Assembly: GCA_028753945.1 (NCBI GenBank)
Contig: JAPNXP010000002.1
Coordinates: 11,222,001-11,286,000 of the forward strand
Reading direction: 5' to 3'
Source: Hexactinellida sp. DTS-2022
Taxonomy: Eukaryota; Porifera; Hexactinellida
DNA: 64,000 bases
In this document: one piece after another, positions 53,773 to 64,000 of the stretch
Position numbering within the stretch: the stretch's first letter is position 1
Layout: every line of letters begins with the position of its first letter
The notes under the pieces: model-generated
The model's database searches: none
The model's input: the letters and a program-made list of their open reading frames with translations, nothing else
Told to the model about the DNA's origin: nothing
Translations under genes and position numbers: made by a program

Positions 53773-56700
53773 CCAATTTTCAAGTACAATGACTGTCAAA
53801 AACTCCCAAATTGATAAATTAATGGTTTAAGGACGTTGCTAGTTGTTTCTTTTGATGATATGAAGTATTTATCATCAAAAGTGTCCTAACAGTGCCACTG
53901 ATACCCTACAAACTCATTAAACATTCATTTGAGAGCCTAATATCAAGAAAAACCAATTTTCATGTACAATGACTGTCAAAAACTCCCAAATTGATAAATT
54001 AATGGTTTAAGGACGTTGCTAGTTGTTTCTTTTGATGATATGAAGTATTTATCATCAAAAGTGTCCTAACAGTGCCATTGATACTCCACAAACTCTATAA
54101 ACATTCATTTGAGAGCCGAATATTGAGAAAAACCAATTTTCGTGTGCAATGACTGTCAAAAACTCCCAAATTGATAAATTAATGGTTTAACGATGTTTCC
54201 AATTGTTTTTTGATAAAAAGAAGAATTTATCATCAAATATGTCCTAACAGTGCCAATGAAACTCCACTAACTCAATTAACATTCATTTAAGAGCCTAATA
54301 TCAAGAAAAACCTATTTTTGTATGCAATGACTGTAAAACTCCCAAATTGATAAATTAATGGATTAAGGACGTTTCCAGTTGTTCGTTTGATGATAAGAAG
54401 TATTTATCATGAAAAGTGTCCAAACAGTGACACTGATACTCCACAAACTCAATTAACATTCATTTGAGATTCTAATATTGAGAAAAACCAATTTTCGTGT
54501 GCAATGAAGGTCAAAAACTCCCAAATTGATAAATTAATGGTTTAAGGACCTTGCTAGTTGTTTCTTTTAATGATATGAAGTATTAATCTTCAAAAGTGTC
54601 CTAACAGTGCCACTGATACTCCACAAACTCAATTAACATTCATTTGAGAGCCTAATATTGAGAAAAACCAATTTTCGTGTGCAATGACTGTCAAAAACTC
54701 CCAAATTGATAAATTAATGGTTTAAGGATGTTTCCAATTGTTTTTTTTGATAATACGAAGAATTTATCATCAAATATGTCCTAATAGTGCCAATGAAACT
54801 CCACTAACTCAATTAACATTCATTTAAGAGCCTAATATTGAGAAAAACCAATTTTCGTGTGCAATGACTGTCAAAAACTCCCAAATTGATAAATTATTGG
54901 TTTAAGGATGTTTCCAATTGTTTTTTTGATAATAAGAAGAATTTATCATCAAATATGTCCTAACAGTGCCTATGAAACTCCACTAACTCAATTAACATTC
55001 ATTTAAGAGCCTAATATCAAGAAAAACCTATTTTTGTGTGCAATGACTGTAAAACTCCCAAATTGATAAATTAATGGATTAAGGACGTTTCCAGTTGTTC
55101 GTTTGATGATAAGAAGTATTTATCATGAAAAGTGTCCTAACAGTGACACTGATACTCCACAAACTCAATTAACATTCATTTGAGAGCCTAATATTGAGAA
55201 AAACCAATTTTCGTGTGCAATGACTGTCAAAAACTCCCAAATTGATAAATTAATGGTTTAAGGACGTTGCTAGTTGTTTCTTTTAATGATATGAAGTATT
55301 TATCTTCAAAAGTGTCCTAACAGTGCCACTGATACTCCACAAACTCAATTAACATTCATTTGAGAGCCTAATATTGAGAAAAACCAATTTTCGTGTGCAA
55401 TGACTGTCAAAAACTCCCAAATTGATAAATTAATTGTTTAAGGATGTTTCCAATTGTTTTTTTGATAATAAGAAGAATTTATCATCAAATATGTCCTAAT
55501 AGTGCCAATGAAACTCCACTAACTCAATTAACATTCATTTAAGAGCCTAATATTGAGAAAAACCAATTTTCGTGTGCAATGACTGTCAAAAACACCCAAA
55601 TTGATAAATTAATGGTTTAAGGATGTTTCCAATAGTTTTTTTGATAATACGAAGAATTTAACATCAAAAATGTCCTAACAGTGCCAATGAAACTCCACTA
55701 ACTCAATTGACATTCATTTAAGAGCCTAATATAAAAAAAAACCAATTTTCAAGTACAATGACTGTCAAAAACTCCGAAATTGATAAATTAATGGTTTAAG
55801 GACGTTGCTAGTTGTTTCTTTTAATGATACGAAGTATTTATCTTCAAATATGTCCTAACAGTGCCAATGAAACTCCACTAACTCAATTAACATTCATTTA
55901 AGAGCCTAATATCAAGAAAAACCTATTTTTGTGTGCATTGACTGTAAAACTCCCAAATTGATAAATTAATGGATTAAGGACGTTTCCAGTTGTTCGTTTG
56001 ATGATAAGAAGTATTTATCATGAAAAGTGTCCTAACAGTGACACTGATACTCCACAAACTCAATTAACATTCATTTGAGAGCCTAATATTGAGAAAAACC
56101 AATTTTCGTGTGCAATGACTGTCAAAAACTCCCAAATTGATAAATTAATGGTTTAAGGATGTTTCCAATTGTTTTCTTTGATAATAAGAAGAATTTATCA
56201 TCAAATATGTCCTAATAGTGCCAATGAAACTCCACTAACTCAATTAACATTCATTTAAGAGCCTAATATTGAGAAAAACCAATTTTCGTGTGCAATGACT
56301 GTCAAAAACTCCCAAATTGATAAATTAATGGTTTAAGGATGTTTCCAATTGTTTTTTTGATAATACGAAGAATTTAACATCAAATATGTCCTAACAGTGC
56401 CAATGAAACTCCACAAACTCAAATGACATTCATTGAAGAGCCTAATATAAAAAAAAACCAATTTTCAAGTACAATGACTGTCAAAAACTCCCAAATTGAT
56501 AAATTAATGGTTTAAGGACGTTGCTAGTTGTTTCTTTTGATGATATGAAGTATTTATCATCAAAAGTGTCCTAACAGTGCCACTGATACCCTACAAACTC
56601 ATTAAACATTCATTTGAGAGCCTAATATCAAGAAAAACCAATTTTCATGTACAATGACTGTCAAAAACTCCCAAATTGATAAATTAATGGTTTAAGGACG

Positions 56701-59700
56701 TTGCTAGTTGTTTCTTTTGATGATATGAAGTATTTATCATCAAAAGTGTCCTAACAGTGCCATTGATACTCCACAAACTCTATAAATATTCATTTGAGAG
56801 CCGAATATTGAGAAAAACCAATTTTCGTGTGCAATGACTGTCAAAAACTCCCAAATTGATAAATTAATGGTTTAACGATGTTTCCAATTGTTTTTTGATA
56901 AAAAGAAGAATTTATCATCAAATATGTCCTAACAGTGCCAATGAAACTCCACTAACTCAATTAACATTCATTTAAGAGCCTAATATCAAGAAAAACCTAT
57001 TTTTGTATGCAATGACTGTAAAACTCCCAAATTGATAAATTAATGGATTAAGGACGTTTCCAGTTGTTCGTTTGATGATAAGAAGTATTTATCATGAAAA
57101 GTGTCCAAACAGTGACACTGATACTCCACAAACTCAATTAACATTCATTTGAGATTCTAATATTGAGAAAAACCAATTTTCGTGTGCAATGAAGGTCAAA
57201 AACTCCCAAATTGATAAATTAATGGTTTAAGGACCTTGCTAGTTGTTTCTTTTAATGATATGAAGTATTAATCTTCAAAAGTGTCCTAACAGTGCCACTG
57301 ATACTCCACAAACTCAATTAACATTCATTTGAGAGCCTAATATTGAGAAAAACCAATTTTCGTGTGCAATGACTGTCAAAAACTCCCAAATTGATAAATT
57401 AATGGTTTAAGGATGTTTCCAATTGTTTTTTTTGATAATACGAAGAATTTATCATCAAATATGTCCTAATAGTGCCAATGAAACTCCACTAACTCAATTA
57501 ACATTCATTTAAGAGCCTAATATTGAGAAAAACCAATTTTCGTGTGCAATGACTGTCAAAAACTCCCAAATTGATAAATTATTGGTTTAAGGATGTTTCC
57601 AATTGTTTTTTTGATAATAAGAAGAATTTATCATCAAATATGTCCTAACAGTGCCTATGAAACTCCACTAACTCAATTAACATTCATTTAAGAGCCTAAT
57701 ATCAAGAAAAACCTATTTTTGTGTGCAATGACTGTAAAACTCCCAAATTGATAAATTAATGGATTAAGGACGTTTCCAGTTGTTCGTTTGATGATAAGAA
57801 GTATTTATCATGAAAAGTGTCCTAACAGTGACACTGATACTCCACAAACTCAATTAACATTCATTTGAGAGCCTAATATTGAGAAAAACCAATTTTCGTG
57901 TGCAATGACTGTCAAAAACTCCCAAATTGATAAATTAATGGTTTAAGGACGTTGCTAGTTGTTTCTTTTAATGATATGAAGTATTTATCTTCAAAAGTGT
58001 CCTAACAGTGCCACTGATACTCCACAAATTCAATTAACATTCATTTGAGAGCCTAATATTGAGAAAAACCAATTTTCGTGTGCAATGACTGTCAAAAACT
58101 CCCAAATTGATAAATTAATTGTTTAAGGATGTTTCCAATTGTTTTTTTGATAATAAGAAGAATTTATCATCAAATATGTCCTAATAGTGCCAATGAAACT
58201 CCACTAACTCAATTAACATTCATTTAAGAGCCTAATATTGAGAAAAACCAATTTTCGTGTGCAATGACTGTCAAAAACTCCCAAATTGATAAATTAATTG
58301 TTTAAGGATGTTTCCAATAGTTTTTTTGATAATACGAAGAATTTAACATCAAAAATGTCCTAACAGTGCCAATGAAACTCCACTAACTCAATTGACATTC
58401 ATTTAAGAGCCTAATATAAAAAAAAACCAATTTTCAAGTACAATGACTGTCAAAAACTCCGAAATTGATAAATTAATGGTTTAAGGACGTTGCTAGTTGT
58501 TTCTTTTAATGATACGAAGTATTTATCTTCAAATATGTCCTAACAGTGCCAATGAAACTCCACTAACTCAATTAACATTCATTTAAGAGCCTAATATCAA
58601 GAAAAACCTATTTTTGTGTGCATTGACTGTAAAACTCCCAAATTGATAAATTAATGGATTAAGGACGTTTCCAGTTGTTCGTTTGATGATAAGAAGTATT
58701 TATCATGAAAAGTGTCCTAACAGTGACACTGATACTCCACAAACTCAATTAACATTCATTTGAGAGCCTAATATTGAGAAAAACCAATTTTCGTGTGCAA
58801 TGACTGTCAAAAACTCCCAAATTGATAAATTAATGGTTTAAGGATGTTTCCAATTGTTTTCTTTGATAATAAGAAGAATTTATCATCAAATATGTCCTAA
58901 TAGTGCCAATGAAACTCCACTAACTCAATTAACATTCATTTAAGAGCCTAATATTGAGAAAAACCAATTTTCGTGTGCAATGACTGTCAAAAACTCCCAA
59001 ATTGATAAATTAATGGTTTAAGGATGTTTCCAATTGTTTTTTTGATAATACGAAGAATTTAACATCAAATATGTCCTAACAGTGCCAATGAAACTCCACA
59101 AACTCAAATGACATTCATTGAAGAGCCTAATATAAAAAAAAACCAATTTTCAAGTACAATGACTGTCAAAAACTCCCAAATTGATAAATTAATGGTTTAA
59201 GGACGTTGCTAGTTGTTTCTTTTGATGATATGAAGTATTTATCATCAAAAGTGTCCTAACAGTGCCACTGATACCCTACAAACTCATTAAACATTCATTT
59301 GAGAGCCTAATATCAAGAAAAACCAATTTTCATGTACAATGACTGTCAAAAACTCCCAAATTGATAAATTAATGGTTTAAGGACGTTGCTAGTTGTTTCT
59401 TTTGATGATATGAAGTATTTATCATCAAAAGTGTCCTAACAGTGCCATTGATACTCCACAAACTCTATAAATATTCATTTGAGAGCCGAATATTGAGAAA
59501 AACCAATTTTCGTGTGCAATGACTGTCAAAAACTCCCAAATTGATAAATTAATGGTTTAACGATGTTTCCAATTGTTTTTTGATAAAAAGAAGAATTTAT
59601 CATCAAATATGTCCTAACAGTGCCAATGAAACTCCACTAACTCAATTAACATTCATTTAAGAGCCTAATATCAAGAAAAACCTATTTTTGTATGCAATGA

Positions 59701-61730
59701 CTGTAAAACTCCCAAATTGATAAATTAATGGATTAAGGACGTTTCCAGTTGTTCGTTTGATGATAAGAAGTATTTATCATGAAAAGTGTCCAAACAGTGA
59801 CACTGATACTCCACAAACTCAATTAACATTCATTTGAGATTCTAATATTGAGAAAAACCAATTTTCGTGTGCAATGACTGTCAAAAACTCCCAAATTGAT
59901 AAATTAATGGTTTAAGGACGTTGCTAGTTGTTTCTTTTAATGATATGAAGTATTTATCTTCAAAAGTGTCCTAACAGTGCCACTGATACTCCACAAACTC
60001 AATTAACATTCATTTGAGAGCCTAATATTGAGAAAAACCAATTTTCGTGTGCAATGACTGTCAAAAACTCCCAAATTGATAAATTAATGGTTTAAGGATG
60101 TTTCCAATTGTTTTTTTTGATAATACGAAGAATTTATCATCAAATATGTCCTAATAGTGCCAATGAAACTCCACTAACTCAATTAACATTCATTTAAGAG
60201 CCTAATATTGAGAAAAACCAATTTTCGTGTGCAATGACTGTCAAAAACTCCCAAATTGATAAATTATTGGTTTAAGGATGTTTCCAATTGTTTTTTTGAT
60301 AATAAGAAGAATTTATCATCAAATATGTCCTAACAGTGCCTATGAAACTCCACTAACTCAATTAACATTCATTTAAGAGCCTAATATCAAGAAAAACCTA
60401 TTTTTGTGTGCAATGACTGTAAAACTCCCAAATTGATAAATTAATGGATTAAGGACGTTTCCAGTTGTTCGTTTGATGATAAGAAGTATTTATCATGAAA
60501 AGTGTCCTAACAGTGACACTGATACTCCACAAACTCAATTAACATTCATTTGAGAGCCTAATATTGAGAAAAACCAATTTTCGTGTGCAATGACTGTCAA
60601 AAACTCCCAAATTGATAAATTAATGGTTTAAGGACGTTGCTAGTTGTTTCTTTTAATGATATGAAGTATTTATCTTCAAAAGTGTCCTAACAGTGCCACT
60701 GATACTCCACAAACTCAATTAACATTCATTTGAGAGCCTAATATTGAGAAAAACCAATTTTCGTGTGCAATGACTGTCAAAAACTCCCAAATTGATAAAT
60801 TAATTGTTTAAGGATGTTTCCAATTGTTTTTTTGATAATAAGAAGAATTTATCATCAAATATGTCCTAATAGTGCCAATGAAACTCCACTAACTCAATTA
60901 ACATTCATTTAAGAGCCTAATATTGAGAAAAACCAATTTTCGTGTGCAATGACTGTCAAAAACACCCAAATTGATAAATTAATGGTTTAAGGATGTTTCC
61001 AATAGTTTTTTTGATAATACGAAGAATTTAACATCAAAAATGTCCTAACAGTGCCAATGAAACTCCACTAACTCAATTGACATTCATTTAAGAGCCTAAT
61101 ATAAAAAAAAACCAATTTTCAAGTACAATGACTGTCAAAAACTCCGAAATTGATAAATTAATGGTTTAAGGACGTTGCTAGTTGTTTCTTTTAATGATAC
61201 GAAGTATTTATCTTCAAATATGTCCTAACAGTGCCAATGAAACTCCACTAACTCAATTAACATTCATTTAAGAGCCTAATATCAAGAAAAACCTATTTTT
61301 GTGTGCATTGACTGTAAAACTCCCAAATTGATAAATTAATGGATTAAGGACGTTTCCAGTTGTTCGTTTGATGATAAGAAGTATTTATCATGAAAAGTGT
61401 CCTAACAGTGACACTGATACTCCACAAACTCAATTAACATTCATTTGAGAGCCTAATATTGAGAAAAACCAATTTTCGTGTGCAATGACTGTCAAAAACT
61501 CCCAAATTGATAAATTAATGGTTTAAGGATGTTTCCAATTGTTTTCTTTGATAATAAGAAGAATTTATCATCAAATATGTCCTAATAGTGCCAATGAAAC
61601 TCCACTAACTCAATTAACATTCATTTAAGAGCCTAATATAGAGAAAAACCAATTTTCGTGTGCAATGACTGTCAAAAACTCCCAAATTGATAAATTAATG
61701 GTTTAAGGATGTTTCCAATTGTTTTTTTGA
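53773..61730. repeat. HOR block XII: 15-mer, 2685 bp, three copies
   Basis: Copies start at 53773, 56458 and 59143, exactly 2685 apart; copy 3 stops matching near 61730. Shared markers are gataccctacaaactc, ttttcatgtac, ttttttgataaaaag, tttgtatgcaatg, gagattctaatattg, tttaatgatatgaag with atcttcaaaag, gtgcctatgaaactcc, ccaatagtttt, ctccgaaattg, gtgcattgactg and gttttctttgat. Copies 1 and 2 share gaaggtc and ggaccttgc where copy 3 has gactgtc and ggacgttgc; copies 2 and 3 share aaatattc where copy 1 has aaacattc. Copies 1 and 3 share a cacccaaattg where copy 2 has ctcccaaattg. Confidence 0.92.
56534..56566. other. Perfect central dyad, 12-bp arms
   Basis: Intact in block XII. Other A monomers of the same HOR have tttaatgata with atcttcaaa, changes in both arms that each disrupt a pair and do not compensate for each other. 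Confidence 0.83.
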
Positions 61731-64000
61731 TAATAAGAAGAATTTATCATCAAATATGTCCTAACAGTGCCTATGAAACTCCACTAACTCAATTAACATT
61801 CATTTAAGAGCCTAATATCAAGAAAAACCTATTTTTGTGTGCAATGACTGTAAAACTCCCAAATTGATAAATTAATGGATTAAGGACGTTTCCAGTTGTT
61901 CGTTTGATGATTAGAAGTATTTATCATGAAAAGTGTCCTAACAGTGACACTGATACTCCACAAACTCAATTAACATTCATTTGAGAGCCTAATATTGAGA
62001 AAAACCAATTTTCGTGTGCAATGACTGTCAAAAACTCCCAAATTGAAAAATTAATTGTTTAAGGATGTTTCCAATTGTTTTTTTGATAATAAGAAGAATT
62101 TATCATCAAATATGTCCTAACAGTGCCAATGAAACTCCACTAACTCAATTAACATTCATTTAAGAGCCTAATATTGAGAAAAACCAATTTTCGTGTGCAA
62201 TGACTGTCAAAAACTCCCAAATTGATAAATTAATGGTTTAAGGATGTTTCCAATTGTTTTTTTGATAATAAGAAGAATTTATCATCAAATATGTCCTAAC
62301 AGTGCCTATGAAACTCCACTAACTCAATTAACATTCATTTAAGAGCCTAATATCAAGAAAAACCAATTTTTGTGTGCAATGACTGTAAAACTCCCAAATT
62401 GATAAATTAATGGATTAAGGACGTTTCCAGTTGTTCGTTTGATGATTAGAAGTATTTATCATGAAAAGTGTCCTAACAGTGACACTGATACTCCACAAAC
62501 TCAATTAACATTCATTTGAGAGCCTAATATTGAGAAAAACCAATTTTCGTGTGCAATGACTGTCAAAAACTTCCAAATTGAAAAATTAATTGTTTAAGGA
62601 TGTTTCCAATTGTTTTTTTGATAATAAGAAGAATTTATCATCAAATATGTCCTAACAGTGCCAATGAAACTCCACTAACTCAATTAACATTCATTTAAGA
62701 GCCTAATATTGAGAAAAACCAATTTTCGTGTGCAATGACTGTCAAAAACACCCAAATTGATAAATTAATGGTTTAAGGATGTTTCCAATAGTTTTTTTGA
62801 TAATACGAAGAATTTAACATCAAAAATGTCCTAACAGTGCCAATGAAACTCCACTAACTCAATTGACATTCATTTAAGAGCCTAATATATAAAAAAACCA
62901 ATTTTCAAGTACAATGACTGTCAAAAACTCCGAAATTGATAAATTAATGGTTTAAGGACGTTGCTAGTTGTTTCTTTTAATGATACGAAGTATTTATCTT
63001 CAAATATGTCCTAACAGTGCCAATGAAACTCCACTAACTCAATTAACATTCATTTAAGAGCCTAATATCAAGAAAAACCTATTTTTGTGTGCATTGACTG
63101 TAAAACTCCCAAATTGATAAATTAATGGATTAAGGACGTTTCCAGTTGTTCGTTTGATGATAAGAAGTATTTATCATGAAAAGTGTCCTAACAGTGACAC
63201 TGATACTCCACAAACTCAATTAACATTCATTTGAGAGCCTAATATTGAGAAAAACCAATTTTCGTGTGCAATGACTGTCAAAAACTCCCAAATTGATAAA
63301 TTAATGGTTTAAGGATGTTTCCAATTGTTTTCTTTGATAATAAGAAGAATTTATCATCAAATATGTCCTAATAGTGCCAATGAAACTCCACTAACTCAAT
63401 TAACATTCATTTAAGAGCCTAATATTGAGAAAAACCAATTTTCGTGTGCAATGACTGTCAAAAACTCCCAAATTGATAAATTAATGGTTTAAGGATGTTT
63501 CCAATTGTTTTTTTGATAATAAGAAGAATTTATCATCAAATATGTCCTAACAGTGCCTATGAAACTCCACTAACTCAATTAACATTCATTTAAGAGCCTA
63601 ATATCAAGAAAAACCTATTTTTGTGTGCAATGACTGTAAAACTCCCAAATTGATAAATTAATGGATTAAGGACGTTTCCAGTTGTTCGTTTGATGATTAG
63701 AAGTATTTATCATGAAAAGTGTCCTAACAGTGACACTGATACTCCACAAACTCAATTAACATTCATTTGAGAGCCTAATATTGAGAAAAACCAATTTTCG
63801 TGTGCAATGACTGTCAAAAACTCCCAAATTGAAATATTAATTGTTTAAGGATGTTTCCAATTGTTTTTTTGATAATAAGAAGAATTTATCATCAAATATG
63901 TCCTAACAGTGCCAATGAAACTCCACTAACTCAATTAACATTCATTTAAGAGCCTAATATTGAGAAAAACCAATTTTCGTGTGCAATGACTGTCAAAAAC
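61731..64000. repeat. HOR block XIII: 10-mer, 1786 bp, partial
   Basis: Sequence from about 62719 repeats that from 60933 at an offset of 1786 (61112/62898, 61649/63435) and continues to the window edge. Within it a 3-monomer unit of about 535 bp is doubled (61649 and 62184), carrying gatgattagaag and ttgaaaaattaattg; the last copy has ttgaaatattaattg. The block is built from the end of block XII plus this trimer. The final monomer begins at 63970 and is cut by the window. Confidence 0.84.

Larger units (their letters stand above)
1..64000. repeat. Satellite DNA array, ~179-bp monomer, single orientation
   Basis: The conserved landmark ccaatttt (or cctatttt) recurs every 177-180 bases from position 8 to 63970, with no gap and no inverted monomer, giving about 356 monomers. 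Conserved blocks in order are ccaatttt (positions 1-8), gcaatga, ctgtcaaaaactccc (21-35), aaattgataaattaatgg, a variable middle (60-110), gtcctaacagtgcca, actccac, cattcattt and gagcctaatat. G+C is about 28% in a counted B1 monomer. Such arrays are known at eukaryotic centromeres and heterochromatin; the centromeric role here is inference, since no CENP-A or cytological evidence is available. All reading frames are closed at short intervals. The strand is arbitrary. I cannot assign the satellite to a named family. Confidence 0.97.

Noticed and set aside
1-64000. CRISPR array or bacterial repeat
   Set aside because: The repeat unit is ~179 bp with no unique spacers; all of each period is conserved.

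Overview
The whole 64 kb is one uninterrupted tandem array of an AT-rich satellite DNA. The basic monomer is about 179 bp (usually 177-180 bp, roughly 28-30% G+C, about 356 monomers), and every monomer points the same way. I see no protein-coding gene, RNA gene, transposon, CRISPR array or unique sequence. Monomer length near one nucleosome plus linker, long arrays without interruptions, and higher-order repeats (HORs) are typical of eukaryotic centromeric or pericentromeric satellites. I do not recognise the family and cannot name the species. A plant is my first guess and an animal is not excluded.

Monomers fall into a few families, defined mostly by the middle third. A carries ggacgttgctagttg and a near-perfect inverted repeat. 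B1 carries ggatgtttccaattg plus gataataagaag. B2 is like B1 but has gataatacgaag/taacatc. C1 carries ggacgtttccagttg plus tttcgtttgatg. C2 is a 177-bp form with gactgtaaaactccc and atcatgaaaag. D is a 220-bp form with an internal 41-bp duplication. I set monomer position 1 at the 'cc' of the conserved ccaatttt block.

Layout: the array is a chain of blocks, each homogenised with its own HOR. 1-5265: 13-mer of ~2.37 kb, ~2.2 copies. 5266-8100: irregular mixture. 8101-14428: 17-mer of 3164 bp, two almost identical copies. 14429-17783: 4-mer of 716 bp, nearly five copies. 17784-22622: mixture with 4-mer remnants and a 6-monomer block repeated at +2151. 22623-27099: 10-mer of 1791 bp, 2.5 copies. 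27100-34284: loose A-B2-B2 trimers with visible crossover scars. 34285-37850: mixture in which C2 first appears. 37851-41071: 9-mer of ~1611 bp, two copies. 41072-49998: 17/16-mer of 3036 and ~2857 bp, three copies, with a block from the neighbouring 9-mer nested inside. 48753-53772: 15-mer of ~2.68 kb, 1.9 copies. 53773-61730: a different 15-mer of 2685 bp, three copies. 61731-64000: 10-mer of 1786 bp running off the window.

The main content is therefore evolutionary: repeated unequal exchange and conversion on several length scales, family-specific markers confined to sub-regions (D only before 13.31 kb, the ctttctaac variant only at 11.1-26.6 kb, C2 only from 34.4 kb), and a conserved dyad in the middle of the monomer that could matter for protein binding or DNA structure. 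I found nothing suggesting a new gene system. All periods and similarities were read by eye from aligned landmarks; boundaries are good to tens of bases.
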